Below, piece after piece: positions 21,181-31,919 of a stretch of DNA of 64,000 nt (positions within the stretch are counted from its first letter, which is position 1; each line of letters starts with the position of its first letter). Source of the stretch: Ceratotherium simum simum. Its lineage: Eukaryota; Chordata; Mammalia; Perissodactyla; Rhinocerotidae. Below the pieces are notes generated by a model that was not told the origin of the DNA, did not search any database, and saw only the letters and a program-made list of their open reading frames with translations. The DNA is taken from positions 16,882,230 through 16,946,229 of the forward strand of contig NW_004454166.1 in NCBI RefSeq assembly GCF_000283155.1, read 5' to 3'. The position numbers and the translations under genes were made by a program.

Positions 21181-22300
21181 AGTTTGAGGTTTTATGTCTA
21201 TCTGGCTAGGAGTTAGGCTGTGTTAATGGTTTGCTGTAGCTGTAGGTGTTAGAGGCTAAAATTTCCTGGATGTCCTTGTTTTTTCCTAAGCAAATTTTCT
21301 TTTTTCCTCCCCAAATCCCCAGTACATGGTTGTATGTCCTAGTTGTAGGTCCTTCTAGTTCTTCTATCTGAGTTGCCACAGCTGGGCAGCTGACAGACGG
21401 GTGTTGTGGTTCCACAACTGGGAAGTAAACCCGGGCTGCTGAAGCAGTGAGCACTGAACTTTAACCTTTAGGCCATCATGGCTGGCTCTGGTGTCCTTGT
21501 TTTTATCTTCCCTATTGTCTTGGAGTTTCCCTCAAGACTCCTTAAAAGACCCCCAAGAGTCTGAGGCTTGCAGGTCTTTTGGCTATAATCCTCTGTTATT
21601 ATTCAGGAGTCCTGCCGATGTGGGAGTAAGGTGTGGGGAGGAGAAGCATTTTAGAGTCTTATGATTACTTCTCAGATTTTTAGTGGGCCTGTGCCTGTGG
21701 GCTGTGACCTTAATAAGTGTTTCCCAGATTTTTCTTTTCCCTCTTAGGTGAGATAGAAAGACCAGTGGGAACTGGATATGGGTATTTCCCTTCCCCCATG
21801 TCAGTTAGGCCCTGGGAAAACTCACTCTGGCTGGACTCTGGTAAATAGTTTCTCTTCGGGGTAGGCATATTCTATTCTGTTAAGAACAGATGTTCTGGGT
21901 GTATTTCAAAATTGTTACCTTACCCTGCCCCCAGCCAGAGCCCTGAGAACCTGGTGAGGCTCCTGGAGGTAAAACTCAGGAAAGGTTTGGGCCCCCCAGG
22001 AGTTTTTCTCTCCAAAGCTAGTCCACGCTCAGTCTCCAGCAATGACCACAAGTGTTCCTACCAGTTCTTGGCTCCAGGGATAGCTTCAGCTCATAGTAAG
22101 CTGTGATTCTCTTTATTTGTCTGTCCCTCCGGTTTTTGGGGGAGTGATTTGCCCTGTGACTTCCATTCTCTGATGGACGTAAGACAAGTTGTTGATTTTT
22201 GGTTTGTTCAACTTTTTTCTTGGGGAAAGGGAGTGATGACTTCCAAGCCCTTTACTTGTTGGAGTGGAAACTAGAAGTTCATATTGTGTCATTCTTTTTA
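21180..22300 (-). mobile_element. L1 5' region, proximal copy
   Basis: Non-coding sequence upstream of ORF1. It shares ordered landmarks with 22640-23600: 'ttgctgtagctgtaggtgtt' at 21231 versus 22776, 'agtccacgctcag' at 22021 versus 23326, and 'agtgatgacttcca' at 22233 versus 23546. The offset is about 1.53 kb before and 1.31 kb after the SINE that sits only in this copy. Confidence 0.8.
21285..21487 (-). mobile_element. ERE SINE, reverse, diverged
   Basis: 'cagtacatggttgtatgtcc', 'tagttgtaggtccttctagt', 'gtgttgtggttccacaac', 'ctgctgaagcagtgagcact' and 'taacctttaggccatcatgg' follow the reversed ERE order. It accounts for the length difference between the two L1 5' copies. Confidence 0.8.
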
Positions 22301-23600
22301 TCTGCTTGTATTTCAGTTCAGGTGATTTCTGTTGACCTACCTTCCAACTCAGCGATTCTTTTTTCAGCTGTGTCCAGTCTGCTGAGGAGCCCACCAAAGG
22401 CAGTCTTCATTTCTGTTGCTGTGTTTGATTTCCAGCATTTCCTTTTGTTTTCTTTTTCTTAGAGTTTTCATCTCTCTGCTTAAATTACCCATCTGTTTTT
22501 GCTTTTTTTCTCATTTTCTATTAGAGCCCTTAACATATTAATCATAGTTACTTTAAATTGTGTTCCAAAATCTGTGTGATATCCGAGTCCGGTTCTGATG
22601 CTTGCTTTGTCTCTCCAGACTTTTTTTTTTTTTTAATCCTGCCTTTTAGCGTGCCTTGTAATTTTTTGTGGAAAGACATGGTATATTTAGTAGTAGGAAC
22701 TGAGGTCGTGAGTGTTGTAGCGTGAAGCTGTATGTTTCTGTGGCTGTGTTATGTTACTGGACTGTGTTTAATGTTTGCTGTAGCTGCAGGTGTCAGAGGC
22801 TTCAGTTTCCTCCTTGTTTTGTTTTTCCCCCTCTTTCCTGTTGTCTTGGGGCTTCCCTAAGAACTCCTTCTTAAAAAGAATCTGTCTTGCAGCTCTCAGT
22901 TGTAATCCACTGTTGTTATAGTGTAGTCTTTTTGATGTGGTGATAAGATATTAGGGAGAGGAAGTGGTCTTATATTCTTACGATCAGATCTCAGGCTTTT
23001 GTAGTGGGGCTGAGTCCCTGGGGTGTGACCTCTAGAAGCATTTCTGAGCCTTTTCTTTTTCTCCCTTAAGTGAGACAGGAAGGCTTGAGGGGCCAGCGTG
23101 GTCCACTTGCCCTCCCTGCAGGTCAGATAAGTCTATGATCAAGCATTTTCCCTTGAGGACAAGCCTTTGTTGTGGAGAACAGAACTCTGTGCTATTTCAA
23201 AATGGTTACTTTTTCCTCACCCTCACTAGCCCCCCACACTGAATCATGAACCTGTTGAGGTTCCTGCAAAGTATGGTGGTTCCTCTAAGACTGGCTCCCC
23301 AGGAGTGTTTAACTCTCAAGCTAGTCCACACTCAGCTTCTGGAAGTTAGGCCATTACAGTTTAAGTGTTCCTACCAGTTACTAGCTGCAGCTTCTGCTCT
23401 AGTACCCAGTAAGCTGTATTTCTCTGTATTTGCCTCTCTCTCCAATTTCTGGGGTGATAGATTGCTCTGTGACCTCAATTCTCTGGTCAAAGAACAGTTG
23501 TTGCTTTTCAGTTTGTTTAGCTTTTTTCTTGTTGTGAGGATGAGAGTGATGACTTCCAGGATCTTTTCATGTGGGAGCTGAAACGGAAAGTCCACACTTA
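22300..23600 (-). mobile_element. L1 5' region plus ORF1 N-terminus, distal copy
   Basis: 22310-22560 matches ORF1 N-terminal sequence in antisense ('gacctaccttccaactcagc', 'tctgcttaaattacccatct') and duplicates 20900-21000. 22640-23600 duplicates the 5' non-coding part. Reading the minus strand, the order is 5' region, ORF1 start, 5' region again, then ORF1 and ORF2. Confidence 0.75.
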
Positions 23601-23604
23601 GTGG

Positions 23605-24675
23605 GTTTTGATGCTCTCCTATTTCATGATTGTGCTGGAGGGCTTGGTGCCCTTAGATTTGCCGGGAGACGGGGACGCAGCCAGGACCTGGGCGTGTAAT
23701 CGTGCCTGCTGCTGTCTCCCTTGCATCTTGGCCCTGCCTGGCCTGACAGATCACAGTCCGTAGTTTGGTTAGTACTCCTGCCTGTCATTTGTGGAACAAA
23801 CGATGGGTGAACCAAGCTGGGTTGGGAGTCCTGTGTTCAGGTCCAGGCTATGCTCTTTGGCCTCAGTTTTTCCAGCTGTACAGTGGGGAGGAGGTGGAGG
23901 CCTTCTGGCACTCTGTGCTCTCGCGAGAACAGCACGACCCTTGGTTGATGCCTCACCAGAGATGAGGGAATGGTTTGTAATGCGTGCGTGTTTTATGGAA
24001 GTGTTTCCAGATGCCAGCTTTGTCTTTGTTGTTGCTGTTAAATAATGAAATGGCTTCCTAATAGGAGCAGTGGGAGCAGCAGTCACGTGACGGCTAGTGA
24101 ACAACCAGTAACTCAGAGCGTGTTTACCTTGGACTTTTCTTCCCTTGATGACTGTATTTTTTTAAAAGCATTTCCTCTGATAGCAGGCCTGGCTTACAGG
24201 GCTTCCATGCGTTATGAGAGGAGTAGGGTGTTCTTAGGGTGTGATAAACCAGTGGCCTTCATTCATTCATCCTTGTTTGCAGAGGAGACCCTGTGTTATA
24301 TGTTCTCTGTAGGTTCTGAAGCCCAAATTTGGGGGGAAACTGAAATATATGTTGGGGTTCACTTTTATTCGTTTTCTTAGATATGATGTCACTTAAGTCA
24401 TTTGGGTGCAGGAAAAGTGTTGCACGTGTTCTGTTTGCTCGTAAAAATGTTTATACATTTAAAACTACAGTTGGTTTAAATCATTATCCCAGTTCTACTA
24501 CTTGTGAATTCCTTTTAAAATTTTGGGCATGCACTAAGCCTCATGATGGTGAACTTCATAGATGTAGGGGTCTCCAGTTTTTTTTTAAAGCTGTTCAAAA
24601 GAAGCAGGTTTGTCCTTGAATGGAGAAAAAAAAAGATTGCCATTTGAGGAAAACAAACTCAGAGGTGTAATTTCC
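23605..24675. other. Mostly unique stretch with a MIR
   Basis: A forward MIR is likely at 23790-23905 ('tcaggtccaggctatgctct', 'cctcagtttttccagctgta'). The rest, including the AT-rich 24250-24600, has no classifiable repeat and no convincing gene. Confidence 0.45.
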
Positions 24676-24679
24676 ATCC

Positions 24680-24757
24680 TGTAACCCAGCCCCTGGCCTG
24701 GTCCCTGCAAAGAGGAAGTGCTCATTAATGTTTGTTGAGTGAATTAGTGAGTGCAGT
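24680..24757 (+). mobile_element. L2 LINE 3' end, forward
   Basis: 'cccagcccctggcctggtcc' and 'aagtgctcattaatgtttgt' followed by a GAAT/GAGT tail. Confidence 0.65.
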
Positions 24758-24759
24758 AA

Positions 24760-25300
24760 CATGCCTACATTTCTGCAAATCAAAGCTTGACAAGAAAATG
24801 CCCAGAAGCAAAGAAGGCTCTGATTCCTTGGCTTCCTGGCTCAGATCCCTCTTCTTTCTCTTGTAACAGTGGTGGTGTCCCTGTGGGCAACAGTGGTGAC
24901 TGCTGGTGCCTCTGGTGTTGGTGTTAAACTGCCTCTTTCCTGGGCTGAGGAGTGGGGATGACCCGAAAGGACAAGTTTTCACATAACATTATTTTTCCTG
25001 CCTGAGTTTTAGCCTTGTGTGGGGTAAGGAAGGGAAGCAAAGGCCAGATAAGCAGGTGCACATATTTTACGTTAAAATGCGTATTCATCATTCCCCCCAA
25101 ATCAGAATCTTGGAGGAAATATGGAATTTTGCTTTCTTAGGATAAAATTCAAGGAAAATGATTGGATTGAGAAGGAATAGGGAAGGTTGTGGAGTTGGGA
25201 GCACAACTGTGGCTCCGTTTTTATGTGGTAAGGGCTGGGGGACACTGAGAGATGGAGTGAGCAGAAGTGGGATGGGTTATGCCCTGATTGGGAGGGGAGC
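24760..25300. other. Gene-free stretch
   Basis: No coding frame with a domain and no clear repeat. G-rich on its right side. Confidence 0.4.
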
Positions 25301-25306
25301 CCCAGT

Positions 25307-25745
25307 CAGTCATTAATTCAGCCAGTAATCACAGAGCAGCTGCTGTGTGCTTAGCCCCAGATGAGCAAGATCCTGCCTACCTTTGGGGAGCACACACAAG
25401 TCCAGGAGATGGGCAGTTTGGAAGCACGGAAGAGGAGTATCTCCCCCAAGCTTAGGGTGTCCATGAAGACTTCCTGGGTGAAGGGGTGTTGAAGATTGAG
25501 TAGGAGGTTTCAGATGAATAGGAAAGCAGCCTTCGAGGCAGAAGAGACAGCATGTGCTAAGGCTTGGAGGCAAGTGAGCACATGGCACATTCGAAGATCT
25601 GAAGGTGTGGTTGGTGCAGGGGAGTGTTCAGAGCCCAGAGGGTTAGTCGTAAGACACCTTTCGTGCCTAGCAGAGGAGTTGGGACTTAATCCTCAGAGCG
25701 GTGAGGTGTCAGGGGGAAGGGGTTTGGGTTCATGAGTGACCTGAT
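25307..25745 (-). mobile_element. L2 LINE, reverse copy 1
   Basis: Starts with the reversed tail ('cattaattcagccagtaatc', 'ctgctgtgtgcttagcccca') and runs through 'cattcgaagatctgaagg' to 'agtgacctgatcaggttcgt'. It covers the same consensus part as the start of the next copy, so these are two separate insertions. Confidence 0.75.
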
Positions 25746-25754
25746 CAGGTTCGT

Positions 25755-26085
25755 GTTTTAGATGTGTGTTGTCTGGTACAGTAGCCACTCGCCACCTGTG
25801 GTTGTTGAGCCCTTGAAACATGGCTAGTCCAGATTGAGACACGTGAGTGTAAAATACACACCTGGTTTCAAAGACTTAGTATAAAAGAGAGCAAAATATC
25901 TTATTCATAAATCTTTCAATATTGATATCATGTTGAAATGACATTTTGGATATGTTGGGTTAAATAAAAAGTATATTACTAAAATTAACTTTGCTGTTTC
26001 TTTTAAAAATGTGGTGCTAGAGGATTTAAAATCACATATGAGAGTCATGTCATATTTTGCTGGACAATGCTGTTCTCTCTGGGCC
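25755..26085 (+). mobile_element. Nonautonomous hAT-type DNA transposon
   Basis: 'gtagccactcgccacctgtg', 'gagcccttgaaacatggcta', 'gtaaaatacacacctggttt' and 'tgttgggttaaataaaaagt' are a well-known mammalian order. It ends with 'tgctggacaatgctgttctc'. A reverse copy lies at 38105-38745. The exact MER name is not certain. Confidence 0.7.
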
Positions 26086-26104
26086 GATGGGAGGCTGTGT
26101 AGGG

Positions 26105-28440
26105 TAGTGATTGATTCATTGATTTGTGAATTTATTTATTCAGCACATATTTATAGATCACCTTCTAAGGTCCAGGGACTGTCATGGGCATTGGGAATAC
26201 AGCAGCGATTAAGACAGGGCTCCTGCCCTTACAGAGACTGAACAACTAAGTAAGATAACATTAAGTGGTATGAAGATAAATGAACCACAGTTGGAATATG
26301 GTGGCAGTATACAGGGAATGAGGCGGAGGGCTGTTTGAGATTGGGAATCAGGAAAGGCCAGTGATAAACAGAGTCTTGAATGAAATGAGGAAACAAACTT
26401 TGTGATTGATGGGGAAAAGCATTCTAGGTGGAGGGAACAGTGAATGCAAAGGCCCTGTGGTAGGAATGAACTTGATGTATGGGAGGAACAGTAAAAGGCC
26501 ATTGTGGCTGGATGGAGGAAGTGAGGGGCAAAGTGAGATGAGGCAGCTATCCGATAGGCAGGGGCCACCGGATCCTGCAGGCCACCCCGAAGGGGGTGGA
26601 GGATTTTATAAGGTTTTGAACAGGGGTGTTGACAGGATCTGATTTACATTTTGCAAGGATCCTTCTGGCTGCTCTGAGAGAGAAGAATGGAAGACTGATT
26701 GGGAAGAGAGAAGACTGATTGGGAAACCTAGAGGCAGCCCGGGTGAGAGGTGATGCTGGTTGGGAGGAGAGGGCTGTGGAGAGATGGTGAGGAGGGTCTG
26801 GTGTGGGATGAATCTCGATGTCAGAGCCAACGGGACTTCCTGCTGGGTTGGATGTGGAGTATGAGGGCAAGTGGAATGAATCAAGGCTGACTCCAGCCTA
26901 GATGTTGGCCGGAGCACTGGGTGATCAGTCCCGCCATTGCCAGACGGGGTGAGACCTGGGGAGGAACAGGTACTGGTGGGGTGGGAAATGGGAACCCTTA
27001 GACACGCGAAGTTTAAGATGCCTCTGAGGTAAGTAAGCAGTGGGATATAGAGTCCGGAGCTCAGGCGAGCAGTGGTCAGGACTGAGTATTAAACGGGTGA
27101 ATCCTGAGCAAGGATGGCGTTTAACTCTGTGGGACTTGCTAAGGTCGCCTACGAACTGAGTGTAGGTAGAGAGGAGTCCCAGAGCTGAGCCTCTGACTCG
27201 GGGAGAGGTGGGGGAGCCAGCCAAGAGGACAGCTGATGAGGTGGGAGGCAAGCCAGGAGGCGAGGGATCCTCAAAGCCGAGAAAAGAGCTGCAGGAAGGA
27301 AGGAGAGATCAACCGTGTTAGCCAAGGTGAGGGCTGAGGAATGTCCACTGGGTTTGGCAACAAGAGGGTCAGTCACTGGTGACCTTGGGGAGAGCGATTT
27401 CGATGGCGTGCTGGGGGCAGGGTTGGCTAATTACGGTGCAGTGGAATCAAAGGAGTGGGAGTGGGGAGGTGGAGACAGTGAGCAGAGACAGGTGTCGAGG
27501 AGTCTTCCTCTAAAGGGGACAGAGTTAGGTGGAGGAGGCCTGGGCCCTGGTGCTGATACTACAGCCTGTTCTATGCTGTGGGAAGGGTCTGGTCAAGAAG
27601 GGAAGACCGTTGCAGGAGAGAGGAGGGGAGATTGCCAGAGCGGTGACGTTGGGTTGGGAAGAGGGGACAGAACCCAGTGCCGGAGTGAAGGGTGGGCTTG
27701 GATGGCAGGGGTACATTTGGGCCAGTGTCACAGGCAGGAAGAGGGACTCTTCAGTACCGATGGAGGAACCTGTTAGATTCAGTGGTGGAAAGATGAGGAC
27801 TTTTCTTTTAATTGCTTTTATTTTCTCAGGGAGAGTAGCGGTCAGCGGAGAACAGGTTGTTTGAGGTTTGGAGAAAACGGGGCAAGTCTCAAATACTCCT
27901 CTAGGAGAGCGAATTGAGGAGGGAAATGGTTGGGCTGTGCTAAGGGCCCGCTTGAAGTTTGTGGTCGTAAATTTAAAGTGAGACAATCTGTGTGGTTGTG
28001 TGTGTTCCTCCAGCACGGGATAGGCAAGGAGTTGACTTAGGTTTTGCCAGGGAGCGAAAGGATGGAGAGAGCTGGAGAGGTGAAAGATTTTGCCGAGGGG
28101 GCATTATCACGACAGGGCTGGTCTTAGCTGGGGAAGGATGGTGGGGGAGGTGGGAGGGGAAGGGGAGATAAGGCGGCGATTGGAGGTCCCGTTGGGGTGA
28201 GGACTGGTGGGAGGGTCTGGGAGTCTGGGGACGGGATGCTCGCGATGGAGATGGTTGGTGTGCTGGTGTCATTGGTGAGGACAGGGTCTAGGTGAGCATG
28301 TGGGAGCAGGTGGTTGAGCTGGTGGCGGGGCAGCGAGAGGAGGCCACTGGAAGAAAGGGGGTTAAAGACCTGATTGGCCAGAGTCACGAGAGCTGTTCAT
28401 GTTGCTGGAACTGAAGACAGAGTGATGGAGGGAAGGACCA
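26105..28440 (-). mobile_element. L2 LINE, long reverse copy 2 with reverse-transcriptase remnants
   Basis: It runs from the reversed 3' tail ('tttattcagcacatatttat') for about 2.3 kb into the ORF2 region. Minus-strand translation around 26925-27251 keeps reverse-transcriptase landmarks: a degraded GSALG, a HCSPELRTL segment and QRHLKLRVSK. The catalytic aspartate box between them is lost. Around 26600-26900 the post-RT segment (SNPAGSPVGSDIE) remains. Stops and frameshifts are frequent, so it is not coding. Most L2 copies in this window are only the last 0.1-0.5 kb, so this one is unusually long. Confidence 0.8.
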
Positions 28441-28629
28441 TGAGCCGAGGGCTGAACTCTTTAGTATGCGGTGTCTACAGATGATGCCACTGGGAGGGCT
28501 GGCGGGAGGGGTTGCCTGGGCCACGTCCTTTAGCTTTGCTGCCCTTTTCGAAGGAAGCTAGAGGAGGAATGCTCTGGAGGTGGCCAAGAACAGAGAGGAG
28601 GATGCCCACGGACCAAGTCAGCCCACCCC

Positions 28630-28795
28630 GGGCCCAGCCTTGGCTCTGCCACCAGTGTTTACCTTTGGGCAAGTGACTGTTCCTCTCCTGAAAAATGGGG
28701 ATGATAATTGGACCAGCCTCATCCGTCGATGGCAAGGAGTAAATGGACAGAATACAGGGAGCGTGCTGAAGCCCAGTGCTTGGTTTATGAGCAGT
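28630..28795 (+). mobile_element. MIR SINE, forward
   Basis: 'gggcaagtgactgttcctct', 'aaaaatggggatgataattg' and 'ggcaaggagtaaatgg' follow MIR order. Confidence 0.75.
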
Positions 28796-28799
28796 GCCC

Positions 28800-30005
28800 A
28801 AAGACTGGTGGCTCTTTGACCGAAGCAGAGCCATCCTTAAATGAGGAAGATTTGTTCCCAGAGAGGGATTTGCAGATGTGTTCCCTGGGATGGGATTGTT
28901 GGAATGAGAGCAGAGCCTCCCAAGGGCACTGGGAGGGGACTACACACCTTTGGTCATGTGCGTTCTGGCCTGTTGGTTAGGCGTCGTCTTTAGGCACAGA
29001 GTGAAGAGACAGATAATGATACAAGCTGGATTAAGTTAATTTCTGAGCCATGTGTGACTCGGGGCTGACGTGAGGAGTCAGGGAGACTGTGGGTTTGAGG
29101 ATGGCCTTGGCCTTGGCCTGAGCGTGGCGAGGCTGGGGGCCGCCAGGGTATCCTGTTTGTACAGCCCTTTGTGTTTTATAAGCTCATTTGCTGCGGCAAT
29201 TCCGTGAAGGAGCCGTGGCAGGATGAAGAGGAGAATGGGGCTCAAAACGGTCAAGTCACGCTCAGGAGCCCTCACAAGCCCGGACCTCTCCAGGTGCAGG
29301 CCCGACTGGCTTCAGACCCGGGGCCTGATTTTATGAATGGTCCCAAGGCTGGTTGGCTAGTCAGGGATGAGGGGAAGTGCGCGTGGCCTGGCTGGAGCCC
29401 CTGTGACTGGTGTGGGGCTGCGACCAGGGTCGCCTGCCTGGTGGGAAGCGACTTGATGGTCCAGGCCCCGGGTGGAGAGACTCGCCATGGCCTCTCTGAC
29501 CGTTCTGGCCAGTGCCCTGTGGAAGCAGATGGACTTTTCCTCCCAGACTACACTGTGGCCAACTGCAGCAGGTTCACTCAGGGGAGCACCTCGCCAAGTT
29601 TAAATGGGTCATTTTAGGAGCTGAAGTGGGAGCCGCCAGTCTAGGGGCCGGTCCAGGACAGGGCATGGTCGATGCCCTCTGGCCAGCTGCATTGGGATGA
29701 GAGTTACTTGCAGGGACAGAAGCACCACCTGCTTTCTGCCTGGCCCTAGAAACACCCAGCGCTGTGCCCTGATTGGGTCTTTGAGTCTCTTCACCCCAGA
29801 GAAGGGGCACTGCCCCGGGGCTGGGATTGGGAACCTTGAATTTGAGGCTCCCCCATCCTGGCTGCATGACCTTTCTCTCTGGGCCTGTGTGTTGCTTCTG
29901 AAGAAAGAGGGGGTGTGGGGGCCTCTGTGAAGCCCCCTGACCTCCTCCCTTCACCCGCTACCCCCCCTCAGTCTTAATTGGTTTCATCCTTAATGGTGGT
30001 GGCTG
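28800..30005. other. Gene-free GC-rich stretch
   Basis: GC-rich unique DNA, including a 148-codon frame at 29171-29617 with no recognisable domain. A weak MIR-like piece may sit at 29860-29900. Confidence 0.4.
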
Positions 30006-30009
30006 GACA

Positions 30010-30125
30010 TTCCGTGCTCTGGACTGCAAGCTGTCTGAGGATGTGGTGAAGCCTCCCTTATTCCCCGCTGTGTCCCAGGACCTGGCACATAATAGCTGCT
30101 CACCAGATGGTTGCTGAGTGGATCA
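30010..30125 (+). mobile_element. L2 LINE 3' end, forward
   Basis: 'ctgcaagctgtctgaggatg', 'ccgctgtgtcccaggacctg' and 'gcacataatagctgctcacc'. Confidence 0.75.
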
Positions 30126-30311
30126 CACCCGTGCTCTGTGCAGCTCTGAGCACTCCGTCAGCTACTGCAGCAGAAGCAGATTGACCCTGTTCTTCCTAAC
30201 ATCCCAGGGGAGGGCGTGGTTGGCTTGAAACCACAGGCTGGGATTCTTTCTCCTTCTCTGGGGGAAGCCTCTCCTGCAGAACCTGGCACATGGAGCGCTC
30301 AATAGAAAAAG

Positions 30312-30505
30312 CAGTGCAGCTTGGTGGTCAGGTCCCAGCTCTGCCTGACCAGCTGTTGCCTTGAGCATCTCACTCCCAGAGTCTGAGCCTCAGTTATCTC
30401 AGCTCAAAAATAGGACTAGAAAGAGCTACTTCCTGATGGTGTGAGGGTTAAATAAAGTACATGAAGTGCCTACTATGGTGCCAATAAAAAGAGGTAACTT
30501 GTTTT
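30312..30505 (+). mobile_element. MIR SINE, forward
   Basis: 'cagctctgcctgaccagctg', 'gtctgagcctcagttatctc' and 'gagggttaaataaagtacat' span most of the element. Confidence 0.8.
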
Positions 30506-30654
30506 AATGAGTAGTAAGTATTTGTTGAAAGAGCGAATTGGAATCTTCTAGAACCTTCTAGAATTTGGCTGCTCCTTGATTATTTTCTTCAGTTTGCTCT
30601 ACAGAATTGCCAAGAACTGGGAACCTTCTGCCTTGAGCAGCATAGCAGGATGGG

Positions 30655-30835
30655 AATTGGTGCAGAATTTGGACTCTGGGAGGTGTCTTGGGCCTGTAAC
30701 TAAAGGTTCTCTCTGAACCTCATCTATGTACTGGGAATAGTGGAACCTATATCATCGGGTTGTGATAAGGGTCAATTGAGATAATATGTGTATAAACTGC
30801 TTAGAATGGAACCTGGCATATTGGTAAGTATTATT
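30655..30835 (+). mobile_element. MIR SINE, forward
   Basis: 'tgcagaatttggactctggg', 'ctctgaacctcatctatgta' and 'atcgggttgtgataagggtc' are in MIR order. Confidence 0.75.
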
Positions 30836-30839
30836 ATTT

Positions 30840-31230
30840 TTTGTCATTGTTTTACTTTCTGTTTTCTGAAGATGCATACAAATACCTCTTCATTCCAATA
30901 TTGTTTTTAAAAAATTCTCCTATATTTATTTGGTATTTTTTAGTGTTTTTTCTTTCCTGTTTAGCTATTTAATCCATCTGGCATTTATTTTGTATATTTT
31001 TCCAGGTGTCTCTTATCTATTTATAAATTTTATTTATTTGTTTTTGCCACATCTGATTCGATTTAATAAAACTTTACAGAGAGAGTCGAAACCCCCTTCC
31101 CCAGTCTCAGTCCCCTCCCTCTCCAGAGGTAACAACAATCTAGAATTTGGTGTTTATAATTCCCAGACATGTTTTATAATAATGCTATATATGGATGAAA
31201 CCACAACTATCCCAAGGGATCTTGCAACTT
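30840..31230. mobile_element. Old L1-type AT-rich sequence
   Basis: 'atttaatccatctggcattt' and 'agaggtaacaacaatctaga' recall old L1 sequence. Orientation is not settled. Confidence 0.4.
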
Positions 31231-31234
31231 ACAT

Positions 31235-31915
31235 TTTTCTTTTTAAAAACTTATTTTGTCATAACTTCAGGCTTACAGAAAAGTTGTAAAACTAGTACAA
31301 AGAATTCCTATATCCCCTTCATCTCAATTCCCCAAACATTAACATTCCCACATTTCCTTTCCCTCTCCCTCACTCTTTTCTCCTCCCTTCTCCCTCTCCC
31401 CACAACTCTCTCGCTATAAAATTCATTTTCTCGACCATTTGAGACAGAGTTGTAGGCATGATACCCCTTTAGCCCTAAATACTTCAGGATATATTTCCTA
31501 AAAACAAAGATATTCACTTATATAACCACAGTTCAGTGATCAAAATCAGGAAATGAACACTGATGGAATACTGTTAGCACATCTACAGACCTTAATTCCT
31601 AGTTCACCATCTGTTCCAACAACGTCCTTTATAGGAAAAGAAAATCCAGGATCACAAGATGTGTTCAGTTGTCCTGTCTCTTTAGTTTCTTTACGTCTGG
31701 GTCAGCTCCTCAGTCTTTGTTTGTCTTTTATAGCCTTGACGTTTTTTTGAGTATGGGCTGGTTATTTGTAGAATGTCCCTCAATTTGAGTCTGATGTTTC
31801 CTTATTATTAGATTCAGGTTAAGCATTTTTTTGCAGGAGTACCCAGAAGTGATGCTGTGGCCTGCTCAGTGCATCATATCAGGCATTATTACGGATTGAA
31901 GAGTTTATCTTTTTC
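31235..31915 (+). mobile_element. Old L1-associated repeat, second copy
   Basis: Same landmarks as 11600-12690: 'cttacagaaaagttgtaaaa', 'tataaccacagttcagtgat', 'tttgtagaatgtccctcaat' and 'cccagaagtgatgctgtggc'. Inserted next to the inverted L1 that follows. Confidence 0.7.
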
Positions 31916-31919
31916 CCAT

